Below, piece after piece: positions 8,386 through 17,500 of a DNA stretch of 64,000 bases (its first letter is position 1; the number at the start of each line of letters is the position of its first letter). The stretch comes from Phenylobacterium aquaticum (GTDB lineage Bacteria; Pseudomonadota; Alphaproteobacteria; Caulobacterales; Caulobacteraceae): assembly GCF_022695515.1 (NCBI RefSeq), contig NZ_JALDPT010000014.1, positions 60,177 through 124,176 of the forward strand, given 5' to 3'. A program made the translations under genes and the position numbers. The notes under the pieces were generated by a model. That model was not told where the DNA came from, did no database searches, and saw only the letters and a program-made list of their open reading frames with translations.

Positions 8386-9366
8386 ATGACCCACAGCATC
8401 TTCATCGACGGCGAGGCCGGCACCACGGGTCTCCAGATCCGCGATCGGCTGGCGGGCCGCGCGGACCTCGAGATCGTCTCGATCGATCCCGCGCGCCGCA
8501 AGGACGCGGACGCCCGCGCCGAGCTGCTGAATGGCGTCGATGCGGTGATCCTGTGCCTGCCCGATGACGCGGCCAAGGAAGCCGTCGGCCTGATCACCTC
8601 CAACACGGTTCGGGTGATCGACGCCTCCTCGGCGCATCGGACCGCCTCAGGCTGGACCTATGGCTTTCCCGAGATGGACCGCGATCAGCGCGCCGCCATC
8701 CGCAAGGCGCGGCTGGTCAGCAATCCCGGCTGCTGGCCGACCGGCTTCACGGCCCTGATGCGGCCCCTGACCCAGGAAAACCTGGTCCCCGCCGACTGGC
8801 CGATCACCGTGCATGGCGTGTCCGGCTATTCCGGCGGCGGCAAGGGACTGATCGCTGAATTCGAAGACCACGCCGCCCCGGCCGGCACCGACGACGCTTA
8901 TCGCCCCTACGGCGTGAACCTGCAGCACAAGCATCTACCGGAAATGAAGACCTTCGGCGGCTTCGATCATCCGCCCCTGTTCACCCCCGCGGTGGGACGT
9001 TTCGCCCAGGGGATGATCGTCGAGGTGCCGCTGCCGCTCTGGGCCCTGCCGGGCAAGCCCAAGTCCGCCGACCTGCGCGAGGCCCTGGCCGACACCTATC
9101 TCGGCGAGGCCTTCGTCACGGTGGCCAGCGCGGAGGAATGCGTCGCCCTGCAGAAGGCCCGCGCAGGGGCCGCCGGCTATGTCGCCGATCTCGATCCCCA
9201 GGCCCTGAACGGCACCAACCGGATGAAGCTGTTCGTCTTCGGCAACGACGATCGCGGCGAGGCCCGGCTGGTCGCCCAGTTGGACAATCTGGGCAAAGGG
9301 GCCTCCGGCGCGGCCGTGCAGAACCTCAACATCATGCTGGGCCTGCCCGAGGCGACCGGCCTGTGA
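8386..9366 (+). CDS. argC: N-acetyl-gamma-glutamyl-phosphate reductase (short type 2)
   Basis: ArgC reduces N-acetylglutamyl phosphate to the semialdehyde in arginine synthesis, using NADPH in the cytoplasm. The 326-aa length and the opening [18 protein letters not shown] mark the shorter type 2 family rather than the ~345-aa E. coli type. The catalytic Cys is in [13 protein letters not shown] (about residue 117), followed by [19 protein letters not shown] gene overlaps the stop by four bases (GTGA), so they are probably coupled. The location directly after rplM-rpsI is common in alphaproteobacteria. Confidence 0.94.
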   Translation: MTHSIFIDGEAGTTGLQIRDRLAGRADLEIVSIDPARRKDADARAELLNGVDAVILCLPDDAAKEAVGLITSNTVRVIDASSAHRTASGWTYGFPEMDRDQRAAIRKARLVSNPGCWPTGFTALMRPLTQENLVPADWPITVHGVSGYSGGGKGLIAEFEDHAAPAGTDDAYRPYGVNLQHKHLPEMKTFGGFDHPPLFTPAVGRFAQGMIVEVPLPLWALPGKPKSADLREALADTYLGEAFVTVASAEECVALQKARAGAAGYVADLDPQALNGTNRMKLFVFGNDDRGEARLVAQLDNLGKGASGAAVQNLNIMLGLPEATGL

Positions 9367-9800
9367 GCCTGAGGCGCGCCGATCTGGCCGAAGCCGGCGA
9401 GATCGCGCGCCTGCACAGGCATACTGTGCGGACCTCCCTGTCGTTCCTGCCCGACATCTTCACGCCTGAGCAGGACCTGGCCTATTTCCGCGACCAGCTC
9501 ATGCCCAACACCGAGACCTGGGTCTGGGAGGAGGGCGGGGCGATCTGCGGCTATGTGGCGTTCAAGCCCGGCTGGGTCGAGCATCTGTTCATCCACCCGG
9601 ACCACCAGGGGCGAGGGCTCGGTCCGGCCCTGCTCGACAAGGCGATGGAGAACGGCGCCGAGCGCCGGCTGTGGACCTTCCAGAAGAACGCGCGCGCCCG
9701 GGCCTTCTACGAGAAGCGGGGCTTCGTCATCGAGATCGAGACCGACGGCTCCACCAACATGGAGAAGGAGCCGGACGTGCTCTACGTCTGGCGGCCCTGA
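9363..9800 (+). CDS. GNAT family N-acetyltransferase
   Basis: A 145-aa single-domain GNAT. The acetyl-CoA loop is seen as [20 protein letters not shown] (motif A, Q/R-x-x-G-x-G/A), with motif B in [20 protein letters not shown]. The substrate is unknown; the arrangement FYEKRGF...E.D...[10 protein letters not shown] is frequent in small-molecule or protein N-acetyltransferases. It starts with a GTG inside the argC stop. Translational coupling to argC hints at, but does not prove, an amino acid-related substrate. Confidence 0.85.
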   Translation: MSLRRADLAEAGEIARLHRHTVRTSLSFLPDIFTPEQDLAYFRDQLMPNTETWVWEEGGAICGYVAFKPGWVEHLFIHPDHQGRGLGPALLDKAMENGAERRLWTFQKNARARAFYEKRGFVIEIETDGSTNMEKEPDVLYVWRP

Positions 9801-9852
9801 AAAACTCGGCGCAGGATGTAACCTTTCCGCGGATCGGGCCGTACATCACATC

Positions 9853-10350
9853 ATGCGCACTCAATTCCCCGACCTCAGCCGCCGCCGCCTGATCTCCTCC
9901 GCCTTCGCCCTGGCCGCCGCGGCGCCGGGCCTCGCGCTCGCCGCGGACGCCTATGCCAACTCCCCCTGGCGCAAGGTGGCCCCCGACGAGTGGCGCAAGC
10001 GCTTGTCGCCGATGAGCTTCGCGGTCATGCGGGAGGAGGGGACCGAGCGCCCCGGCACGAGCCCGCTGCTCGGCGAGCACCGCAAGGGCGTCTTCGCCTG
10101 CCTGGGCTGCAGCCTGCCGCTGTTCAAGTCCGACTGGAAGTTCGAGAGCGGCACCGGCTGGCCCAGCTTCTTCCGGTCCATCCCCGGCGCCTTGGGCACC
10201 AAGACCGACACCACCCTGGGCATGCGGCGCACCGAATATCATTGCGCCCAGTGCCTGAGCCACCAGGGCCACGTGTTCAATGACGGCCCGCCGCCGACCG
10301 GCCTGCGCTATTGCAACAACGGCGTCGCCTTGAAGTTCGTCGCCGCCTGA
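9853..10350 (+). CDS. msrB: Peptide-methionine (R)-S-oxide reductase MsrB, exported
   Basis: Reduces R-methionine sulfoxide in proteins. The 165-aa protein has the MsrB zinc ligands CLGCSLP and CAQCLSHQGHVF, the GTGWPSFF segment and the catalytic Cys in GLRYCNNGVALKF. It also carries an N-terminal twin-arginine-like signal: SRRRLISS followed by a hydrophobic Ala-rich stretch ending ALAADA, so the enzyme is predicted to act in the periplasm after Tat export. The start ATG is at 9853. The gene appears to stand alone between the GNAT and a lipoprotein gene. Confidence 0.92.
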   Translation: MRTQFPDLSRRRLISSAFALAAAAPGLALAADAYANSPWRKVAPDEWRKRLSPMSFAVMREEGTERPGTSPLLGEHRKGVFACLGCSLPLFKSDWKFESGTGWPSFFRSIPGALGTKTDTTLGMRRTEYHCAQCLSHQGHVFNDGPPPTGLRYCNNGVALKFVAA

Positions 10351-10423
10351 TCGGCGCACGGTCGATTGCCGCCCGGGGCCCGCGCCTCTAGGGTCGCGCC
10401 GAAATCGGGCGGAGGCGGTGACG

Positions 10424-11263
10424 GTGCGAATGGCGAAGGCGGCGATTCTGGCGGGCTTGGCCCTGATCCTGGCGGGCTGTGAGCGCCTGCAGGCCGAGCC
10501 GGACGCCGACCGCATGGGCCGCCGTTTCATCGACGCCATCCAGCGCGACGACTGGACGGTGCTCGACCCGGCGCTGTCGCCGGCGATCGCGAATGATCCG
10601 CGGCACAATGCGCGGTTCCAGGCGCTGCGCGCCAAGTTCCCGGCCGATCCGCCGTGGAGCATCAAGCTGATCAGCTCCAGCCGGACCCGCCCGCTCTGGC
10701 CGGGCGCCAAGGCGACGAGGGAACAGACCACCCTCAACTACATCTACGGCTTCTCCGGTCGCAGCCTAGCGGTGGACCTGACGGTCGAGCGCACCGGCGA
10801 GAAGACCGTCTATGACCGGGGCCTGAAACTTGCGGGCAAGGATCCGTTCAAGACCGTCAAGCTCTACCAGGCCGACGACGTGACCGTGACCCCGATCGGC
10901 GCAGATGCGGTCAAGGCCAACGCCTTCTGGGCGCGGGGCAAGGGCCCGGCGCACCTCGCCTTCCTGCTGGCCGTGGCCCTGTCGCCGCTGCTGATGGTGG
11001 TGGCCGCGGTCTCGGCCGCCCGCAGCCGCGTGTTGAAGCACAAGTGGTGGTGGGCGTTGGGCGCCTTTGTCGGCCTGGGCTCGGTCTGGATGAACTGGAC
11101 GACCGGCCAGATCGGGGTCGTGCCCGTCGCCGTCAATCTGCTCGGGTTCGGGGCGACCAAGGGCCTTTCGCCCCTGGCCCCTTGGATCCTGAGGTTCTCC
11201 CTGCCGGTGGGCGCTCTGGCCGTATTGATCCGGCTGAAAACCCTGCCAAAGACGCCCGCCTAG
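10424..11263 (+). CDS. Membrane-anchored lipoprotein of unknown function
   Basis: About 279 aa. The N-terminus has a lipobox LILAGC (signal peptidase II type), then a ~150-residue soluble region with PDADRMGRRFIDAIQRDDW resembling small DUF4864-type 'two-helix plus sheet' domains, followed by three to four membrane helices (HLAFLLAVALSPLLMVVAA; WWWALGAFVGLGSVW; LRFSLPVGALAVLI). I do not recognise a named family with this combination. GTG at 10424 is chosen because GGAGG lies eight bases upstream; GTG 10418 and ATG 10430 are alternatives. It ends tail-to-tail with phaC, overlapping by four bases. Confidence 0.7.
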   Translation: MRMAKAAILAGLALILAGCERLQAEPDADRMGRRFIDAIQRDDWTVLDPALSPAIANDPRHNARFQALRAKFPADPPWSIKLISSSRTRPLWPGAKATREQTTLNYIYGFSGRSLAVDLTVERTGEKTVYDRGLKLAGKDPFKTVKLYQADDVTVTPIGADAVKANAFWARGKGPAHLAFLLAVALSPLLMVVAAVSAARSRVLKHKWWWALGAFVGLGSVWMNWTTGQIGVVPVAVNLLGFGATKGLSPLAPWILRFSLPVGALAVLIRLKTLPKTPA

Positions 11264-13326
11264 GATTTCACCTTCACATAGCTGCCGGGCGCGTCCTCGA
11301 TCGGCTTCAGCGGGCCCTTCGACGGATCCCGGGCCGGGACCATCTTGCCCGAGCGCGCGGTCAGCCAGGTCTTCCAGTGCGGCCACCAGGAGCCGGGGGT
11401 CTCCTTGGCGTCGGCCATCCATTCCTCGACGGTGGCCGGCAGCTCGGGATTGGTCCAGTGCTGGTACTTCTGGGCCACCGGCGCATTGATCACGCCGGCG
11501 ATGTGGCCGGACCCGGCGAGGGTGAAGGTCACCGGTCCGCCGAACAGCTTGGCCCCGCGATAGACCGACCGCGCCGGGGCGATGTGGTCTTCCTTGGATG
11601 ACTGCACATAGACGGGCGTCTTCACCTGGCTGAGGTCGATGCGGACATTGTCCATGACCAGCTCGCCCTTGGCCAAGGCGTTCTCGCCGTAGAACTTGCG
11701 CAGATAGAACATGTGCAGCGTCTTCGGCATCCGCGTCTGGTCGGAATTCCAGAACAGCAGGTCGAAGGGCTTGGGCTCCTTGCCCATCAGATAGTTGTTC
11801 ACGAAGAACGACCAGATCAGGTCGTTGGAGCGCAGGGCGTTGAAGGTGTCGGCCATGGATTGGCCCGACAGCACGCCGCCGCCGGCGTCCATCCGCTGCT
11901 CCAGGTCCTTCAGCCAGTCCTCGTTGGTGAACAGCAGCAGGTCGCCGGCCTCGGCGAAGTCCTGCTGGGCGGCGAAGAAGGTGGCGGACTTGATCCGCTT
12001 GTCGCCGCGGGCCGCCATGTGGCCCAGGGTGGAGGAGAGCAGGGTGCCGCCGATGCAGTAGCCGACGGTGTTCACCTCATCGACGCCCGCCTGCTTCATG
12101 GCCGCGGCCGTGCCCTCATAGATGCCCTCGCGCATGTAGTCTTCGAAGGTCTTGGTGGCGAGCGTCTGGTCCGGATTGACCCAGGAGGCGACGAACACCG
12201 TGATCCCCTGGTCGGTGAGCCAGCGGATCATCGAGTTCTCGGGGCGCAGGTCCAGGATGTAGAACTTGTTGATCCAGGGTGGGAAGATCACCAGCGGGAT
12301 CTCGTAGACCTGCTCGGTCGTGGGCGTGAACTGCAGGAGCTGCAGGATGTCGTTCTGGAAGATCACCTTGCCCGGCGCCGTCGCGACGTTCTCGCCGATC
12401 TTGAACATGTCGTAGTCGGTCTGGCTGATCGCCAGCTGACCGCCGCCGCGCTCCAGGTCCTCGGCGAAGTTCTCCATGCCGCGCAGCAGCGACTCGCCGT
12501 GGGTGGCCATGGCCTCGCGCAGCGCCGCCGGATTGGAGACCAGGAAGTTCGACGGCGAGAAGGCGTCGGTGAGCATCTTCATGAAGAACTCGACCCGTCG
12601 CTTGTTCATCGGATCGACGCCAGGCGTGTCCGAGACGAGCGCATTCAGCCAGTTCGAGGTGACCAGATAGGACTGCTTGATCACGTCGAAGACCGGATTG
12701 TCGGACCAGTCGGGGTCGGCGAATCGCTTGTCGCCCTTGGCGGGGGTGACGACGGGCTCAGGGGTTTCCCCAGAGGCGCGGCGCGCGGCCGACTGCCACA
12801 GCTCCATATAGCGCTGGAACAGATCTGCCTGGGCCCGGACCAGGCGGTCGGGCTGGGCGGCGATGCGGCCCATCACATCGGTGAGGGCAGGGGCCACATG
12901 CATGGGGTCCGGCGACAGGGCCGCCGGACGGTCCGCCTGGCGCAGCGCCGCCTCGGCGATGGCGCCTTGGGCGGTCAGGGCGGCCCGCGCCAGATTGGCC
13001 GACAGCTTCTCCATCGCCTCGCGCTGCTCGGCGGTGAGGGTCTTGGGATCAAAGCCCGCCGTGGCCGAAACCTGAGGCTGGGGCTTGGGTTGCGGCTGGG
13101 GCGACGGCCCAGGGGGCGGCGCAGACTTGGCGGCCTTGGGCGGCTTGGGCGGCTCGGGCGCCTTCGCGGGCTTGGCGGTCGGAGCCTCGGCCGGCTTGGC
13201 TTTCGCCTTGGTCTTGACGGCTTCGGCCGCCGCCCCGGACTTGGCGGCGGACTTGCCCTGGGCTTTCGCCTTGGACTTCTCCGCCTTGGCGCCGCGCTTC
13301 GACTTGCCGACCATGGGCTCGCTCAT
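11260..13326 (-). CDS. phaC: Class I poly(3-hydroxyalkanoate) synthase with Lys/Ala/Pro-rich N-terminal tail
   Basis: PhaC polymerises hydroxyacyl-CoA into PHA storage granules. The 688-aa protein has the alpha/beta hydrolase core with the lipase-like box VGYCIGGTLL (catalytic Cys), the Asp in SSKEDHIAPARS and the His in GSGHIAGVINAP, plus FPPWINKFYILDL. The first ~85 residues are low complexity and rich in Lys, Ala and Pro (e.g. KSKRGAKAEKSKAKAQGKSA, then PPKPPKAAKSAPPPGPSPQP), unlike the core and resembling histone-H1-like or PhaF-type DNA-binding tails. The conserved N-terminal domain begins near residue 95. No phaAB or phasin genes are adjacent. Confidence 0.94.
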   Translation of the reverse strand: MSEPMVGKSKRGAKAEKSKAKAQGKSAAKSGAAAEAVKTKAKAKPAEAPTAKPAKAPEPPKPPKAAKSAPPPGPSPQPQPKPQPQVSATAGFDPKTLTAEQREAMEKLSANLARAALTAQGAIAEAALRQADRPAALSPDPMHVAPALTDVMGRIAAQPDRLVRAQADLFQRYMELWQSAARRASGETPEPVVTPAKGDKRFADPDWSDNPVFDVIKQSYLVTSNWLNALVSDTPGVDPMNKRRVEFFMKMLTDAFSPSNFLVSNPAALREAMATHGESLLRGMENFAEDLERGGGQLAISQTDYDMFKIGENVATAPGKVIFQNDILQLLQFTPTTEQVYEIPLVIFPPWINKFYILDLRPENSMIRWLTDQGITVFVASWVNPDQTLATKTFEDYMREGIYEGTAAAMKQAGVDEVNTVGYCIGGTLLSSTLGHMAARGDKRIKSATFFAAQQDFAEAGDLLLFTNEDWLKDLEQRMDAGGGVLSGQSMADTFNALRSNDLIWSFFVNNYLMGKEPKPFDLLFWNSDQTRMPKTLHMFYLRKFYGENALAKGELVMDNVRIDLSQVKTPVYVQSSKEDHIAPARSVYRGAKLFGGPVTFTLAGSGHIAGVINAPVAQKYQHWTNPELPATVEEWMADAKETPGSWWPHWKTWLTARSGKMVPARDPSKGPLKPIEDAPGSYVKVKS

Positions 13327-13408
13327 CGACGTCTTCTCCCGCGAGGCGCGCTGCTTGGCGTACGCGCTCTTTCGTCAAACGCGATCATGGCATAAGACCA
13401 GGGCGGAA

Positions 13409-13870
13409 ATGAACGCATCGCTTCGACTTTTCGTGATCGGCCGACACGCCCTGCGCACAGGCGGCCTGATCGGCTGCCTGGCGGTCGGCGCCGGGCTGGC
13501 CGGCTGCGCCAATCCGTTCGCGCCGGCGCCGCTCGACAAGGCCTCGGCCGCGGCCCCCGAGATCACCGCCCTGGCCCACAGCAACAAGCCGTTCCCGACC
13601 TTCGCCCAGATCCCCGCGGCGCCGTCCGACGTGCGCGCCGACCGCGCCTGGGGCAAGGCCGCCGCCGAGCTCGAAGCCCAGAGCGCCGAACTCAGCCGCG
13701 CGACGGCGCCGGGAACCTGGTCGCTCAACGGCACCTCCAGCTTCGCCCAGAAGGCCCAGGCCGACGCCGGCCCCGGCGTCACCGGACCCGAATCGACCAC
13801 GGCCGACACCGAGGCCTTCGCCAAGCAAGCGCGGGCGCGAGCTACACCGCCTCCGCCGCCCAAGAAATAA
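13409..13870 (+). CDS. Hypothetical lipoprotein
   Basis: A 153-aa protein with a basic start, hydrophobic stretch and lipobox LAGCAN (Cys near residue 33), then a Pro/Ala-rich mature part containing FPTFAQIPAAPSDVRADRAW, a helix of GKAAAELEAQSAELSRA type and a disordered Pro-rich C-terminus (RATPPPPPKK). Similar short lipoproteins are found upstream of the aminotransferase in related genomes (recalled). No function is known. It is divergent from phaC, with an 82-base gap that must hold both promoters. Confidence 0.7.
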   Translation: MNASLRLFVIGRHALRTGGLIGCLAVGAGLAGCANPFAPAPLDKASAAAPEITALAHSNKPFPTFAQIPAAPSDVRADRAWGKAAAELEAQSAELSRATAPGTWSLNGTSSFAQKAQADAGPGVTGPESTTADTEAFAKQARARATPPPPPKK

Positions 13871-13933
13871 GGGGCCCGCGGAGGCACAATTTACCTCGAA
13901 CCTGCTTGGCGCGCCCCTTCCCGGGGGCTATCC

Positions 13934-15205
13934 ATGCGCGACTTCAGCTCCCCACCGCCGCCGACACTGCGGCACGAGCTTCAAATGACCCCCGAATTCC
14001 ATCGTATCAAACGCCTCCCGCCCTACGTTCTCGAAGAGGTCAATCGCCTCAAGGCGGGGCTCCGCGCCAAGGGCGTGGACATCATCGACTTCGGCATGGG
14101 CAATCCCGACATGCCGACGCCGCAGCACATCGTCGACAAGCTGATCGAGACCGCCAAGGACCCCAAGGCCGGCCGCTATTCGGCCTCCAAGGGCATCATC
14201 GGCCTGCGCCGCGCCATGGCCGGCTATTATGACCGCCGCTTCGGCGTGAGGCTGAACCCGGACACCGAGGTGATCGCCACCCTGGGATCCAAGGAAGGCT
14301 TCGCGAACCTGGCTCAGGCGCTGACCGCGCCCGGCGACGTCATCCTCTGCCCGAACCCGGCCTATCCGATCCACGCCTACGGCTTCATCATGGCCGGCGG
14401 GGTGATCCGCCATCTGCCGGCCCCGTCGCCCGAGGCCTATCTGTCCGGCGTCAGCGCCGCCATGCGCCAGTCGAGCCCGGCGCCCAGCGTGCTGATCCTG
14501 TCCTATCCGTCCAACCCGACCGCCCAGTGCGTGGATCTGGACTTCTACAAGGACGCCGTGGCGCTGGCGAAAAAGCACGACCTGCTGGTCATTTCCGACA
14601 TCGCCTATTCCGAGATCTATTTCGACGACAACCCGCCGCCGTCGATCCTGCAGGTCGAAGGCGCCAAGGACATCGCCGTCGAGGTCAACTCGCTGTCCAA
14701 GACCTACGCCATGGCCGGCTGGCGCGTCGGCATGGTGGTCGGCAATCCGCGCATCTGCTCGGCGCTGGCCCGTGTGAAGTCCTATCTGGACTACGGGGCC
14801 TACACCCCGATCCAGGTCGCCGCGGCCACCGCCCTCAACGGCCCGCAGGACTGCGTCGACGAGATCCGCGCCACCTATAAGAGCCGCCGCGACACCCTGG
14901 TGGAATCGATGAAGCGGGCCGGTTGGGACATTCCCTCGCCGCCGGCCTCCATGTTCGCCTGGGCCCCGGTGCCCGAGCAGTTCAAGGCCGCCGGCGCCAT
15001 GCTGTTCTCCAAGCTCCTGATCGAGGAAGCCGGCGTCGCCGTGGCCCCCGGCATCGGGTTCGGCGAATATGGCGAGGGCTTCGTCCGGGTCGGTCTCGTG
15101 GAGAACGAGCACCGCATCCGCCAGGCCGCGCGCAATGTGAAGAAGTTCCTGGCCAACGCCGACGAGATCCTCGGCCGGGCCCACAACACCCTGGCGGCGC
15201 AATGA
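13934..15205 (+). CDS. alaC: Class I/II aminotransferase, AlaC-like
   Basis: A PLP-dependent fold-type I aminotransferase of 423 aa. Motifs are GKD-like DIIDFGMGNPDMPTP at the N-terminus, LSYPSNPTAQCVD (Asn/Pro of the cofactor site), SDIAYSEIYFD (Asp and Tyr) and the Schiff-base Lys in VNSLSKTYAMAGWRVG. It most resembles the AlaC/YfdZ alanine-pyruvate transaminases, close relatives of LL-diaminopimelate aminotransferase. The gene overlaps hom by four bases (ATGA), linking it to aspartate-family amino acid synthesis. ATG at 13985 (MTPEFHRIKRLPPYV) is an alternative start close to the conserved region. Confidence 0.88.
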   Translation: MRDFSSPPPPTLRHELQMTPEFHRIKRLPPYVLEEVNRLKAGLRAKGVDIIDFGMGNPDMPTPQHIVDKLIETAKDPKAGRYSASKGIIGLRRAMAGYYDRRFGVRLNPDTEVIATLGSKEGFANLAQALTAPGDVILCPNPAYPIHAYGFIMAGGVIRHLPAPSPEAYLSGVSAAMRQSSPAPSVLILSYPSNPTAQCVDLDFYKDAVALAKKHDLLVISDIAYSEIYFDDNPPPSILQVEGAKDIAVEVNSLSKTYAMAGWRVGMVVGNPRICSALARVKSYLDYGAYTPIQVAAATALNGPQDCVDEIRATYKSRRDTLVESMKRAGWDIPSPPASMFAWAPVPEQFKAAGAMLFSKLLIEEAGVAVAPGIGFGEYGEGFVRVGLVENEHRIRQAARNVKKFLANADEILGRAHNTLAAQ

Positions 15206-16491
15206 GTGGTAAAACCTGGCGTATCGGCGTCGCCGGTCTGGGCACGGTCGGAACCGGCCTGCTGAACTTCCTCTCCGACCGGCCGGGTTTCGCCCCGGCT
15301 GGGGGGGTGACGCAGATCACCGGGGTCTCCGCGCGGTCGCGCTCGCGGCCTCGGCCGTTCGACATCTCGAACCTGCCCTGGTTCGACGATCCCGTGGCTC
15401 TGGCTTCGTCGCCGGACAATGACCTGTTCGTCGAGCTGATCGGCGGCTCCGACGGCCCGGCCAAGGCCGCCGTCGAGGCGGCGCTCAAGCTGGGCAAGCC
15501 GGTCGTCACCGCCAACAAGGCCCTGATCGCCGAGCACGGCGCGGCGCTGGCCGAACTCGCCGAGGCCAATGGCGCGCCCCTGCTGTTCGAGGCCGCGGTC
15601 ATGGGCGGCGTCCCGGCCGTCAAGATGATGCGCGAGGCCCTGGTCGGCGACGACATCAAGAGCGTCGCCGGCATCCTCAACGGCACCTGCAACTATATCC
15701 TGACCGAGATGGAGGCGACCGGGCGCGCCTTCGCCGATGTGCTCGCCGAGGCCCAGCGCCTGGGCTATGCCGAGGCCGACCCGACCATGGACGTCGGCGG
15801 GTTCGATGCGGCCCACAAGATCACCATTCTGGCCGCCCTGGCCTTCGGCTGCGCCCCTAACTTCGCCGCCGCCGAGATCGAGGGGATCGACGGCGTCGAT
15901 CTCATGGACATCAAGCTGGCCCGTGACCTGGGCTACCGGGTGAAGCTGGTGGCCTCGGCCGACCGTTCGCCGGACGGCGTGCTGGTGCGGGTGCACCCCT
16001 CTCTGGCCCCGATCAATCATCCGCTGGCCCAGGCTGGCGGAGCGTTGAACGCCCTGTTCATCGAGGGCGAGCGGATCGGACGCATCTTCGTCCAGGGACC
16101 CGGGGCCGGATCGGGCCCGACCGCCGCCGCCGTGGCCGCCGACATCGCCGACGCCATGACCGGCGCCGTGCGGCCGGTGTTCCAGCGGCCCGCGGCGACG
16201 CTGGCGCCCTTCACCCCTGTCGATCCCTCCAAGTCCATGGGCCGCGCCTATCTGCGGTTCCTGGTCAAGGACGAGCCCGGTGTCATCGCCGCGGTCTCCG
16301 AGACCCTGGCCGAGGCCGGGGTGTCGATCGAAAGCTTCCTGCAAAAGCCCGTCGAGAACGCCGAAGGCGTTCCCATCGTGCTGACCACCCATGCCGTGGC
16401 GGAATCCGTGCTGACAGCGGCCATCGACCGCATCGCGAATCTGCCATCGGTCCTGGATAGACCCCGGCTCTTGCGCATCGCGCGCATCTGA
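15202..16491 (+). CDS. hom: Homoserine dehydrogenase
   Basis: Reduces aspartate semialdehyde to homoserine, the branch to threonine and methionine. The 429-aa monofunctional enzyme has the Rossmann GVAGLGTVGTGLLNFL at the N-terminus, VTANKALIAEHG, the catalytic GILNGTCNYILTEM region, EADPTMDVGGFDAAHK, and a C-terminal ACT domain from about residue 350 (RFLVKDEPGVIAAVSETLAE) for threonine feedback. It overlaps alaC and lies 51 bases before glpX; the gap holds a 7-bp hairpin (TCCCGGC-TCA-GCCGGGA, 16507-16523) without a T-tract. Confidence 0.96.
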   Translation: MSGKTWRIGVAGLGTVGTGLLNFLSDRPGFAPAGGVTQITGVSARSRSRPRPFDISNLPWFDDPVALASSPDNDLFVELIGGSDGPAKAAVEAALKLGKPVVTANKALIAEHGAALAELAEANGAPLLFEAAVMGGVPAVKMMREALVGDDIKSVAGILNGTCNYILTEMEATGRAFADVLAEAQRLGYAEADPTMDVGGFDAAHKITILAALAFGCAPNFAAAEIEGIDGVDLMDIKLARDLGYRVKLVASADRSPDGVLVRVHPSLAPINHPLAQAGGALNALFIEGERIGRIFVQGPGAGSGPTAAAVAADIADAMTGAVRPVFQRPAATLAPFTPVDPSKSMGRAYLRFLVKDEPGVIAAVSETLAEAGVSIESFLQKPVENAEGVPIVLTTHAVAESVLTAAIDRIANLPSVLDRPRLLRIARI

Positions 16492-16542
16492 GAATCTGCA
16501 GATAATTCCCGGCTCAGCCGGGATACGGCGGGAGAGTCACGG

Positions 16543-17496
16543 ATGAGTTCTGAAGTTCTGGATCGCGGTCTGGTGATGGACGCGGTCCGGGTCACGGAGA
16601 TCGCCGCGATCGCCGCCTGGAAGCTGGTCGGACGCGGGGACGAAATCGCCGCCGACCAGGCCGCGGTCGACGCCATGCGCACCGCGCTCAACGACCTGAA
16701 CATCGACGGCCAGATCGTGATCGGCGAGGGCGAGCGCGACGAGGCGCCCATGCTCTACATCGGCGAGAAGGTCGGGAAGGGCAAAGGCCCGAAGATCGAC
16801 ATCGCGCTCGATCCGCTCGAGGGCACGACGCTGACCGCCAAGGCCATGGCCAACGCGCTGACCGTCATGGCCTGGGCGCCCAAGGGCAGCCTGCTCAACG
16901 CGCCCGACACCTATATGGACAAGATCGCCTGCGGGCCGGGCTATCCGGAAGGCGTGATCGACCTTGACAAGTCGCCGGCTGAGAACATCCAGGCGCTCGC
17001 CGCCGCCAAGGGTGTTGAGCCCACTGAGATCACCGTCTGTGTGCTCGATCGGCCGCGCCATACCGAGATCATCGCCCAGGTCCGGGCCGTCGGCGCCCGC
17101 GTCCACCTGATCACCGACGGCGATGTGGCCGGCGTCATGAACGCCGCCGACCCGACGACCGGTGTCGATCTCTATCTGGGGCAGGGCGGCGCGCCCGAGG
17201 GCGTGCTCGCCTGCGCCGCGCTGAAGTGCGTCGGCGGCCAGTTCCAGGGCCGGCTCGTCTTCCGCAGCCACGATGAGAAGGCCCGCGCCGCCCGCGTCGG
17301 CATCACCGACTTCGACAAGAAGTATAATCTGCACGAGATGGTGCGCGCCGACGCGATCTTCGCCGCCACAGGGGTGACCAACGGCGCCCTGCTGGACGGC
17401 GTGCGGCTGGAGGGCGGCTTCGTCCACACCCACACCCTGGTCATGAACTCGGCCACCCGCACGGTGCGCGAAGTGCGGATGAAGCGGCCGGTCTGA
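16543..17496 (+). CDS. glpX: Class II fructose-1,6-bisphosphatase GlpX
   Basis: Hydrolyses fructose-1,6-bisphosphate for gluconeogenesis. The 317-aa sequence shows IDGQIVIGEGERDEAPMLY (metal-binding Glu), IDIALDPLEGTT and KIACGPGYPEGVIDLD, the class II signatures. It lies four bases before recJ on the same strand and after hom, the order hom-glpX-recJ being common in alphaproteobacteria. GGGAGAG precedes the ATG. Confidence 0.95.
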   Translation: MSSEVLDRGLVMDAVRVTEIAAIAAWKLVGRGDEIAADQAAVDAMRTALNDLNIDGQIVIGEGERDEAPMLYIGEKVGKGKGPKIDIALDPLEGTTLTAKAMANALTVMAWAPKGSLLNAPDTYMDKIACGPGYPEGVIDLDKSPAENIQALAAAKGVEPTEITVCVLDRPRHTEIIAQVRAVGARVHLITDGDVAGVMNAADPTTGVDLYLGQGGAPEGVLACAALKCVGGQFQGRLVFRSHDEKARAARVGITDFDKKYNLHEMVRADAIFAATGVTNGALLDGVRLEGGFVHTHTLVMNSATRTVREVRMKRPV

Positions 17497-17500
17497 CCCC

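Noticed and set aside
13085..13326. Tandem repeat array in the start of phaC
   Set aside because: The Lys/Ala/Pro bias comes from irregular AAG/GCC/CCC codon runs rather than a repeated DNA unit.
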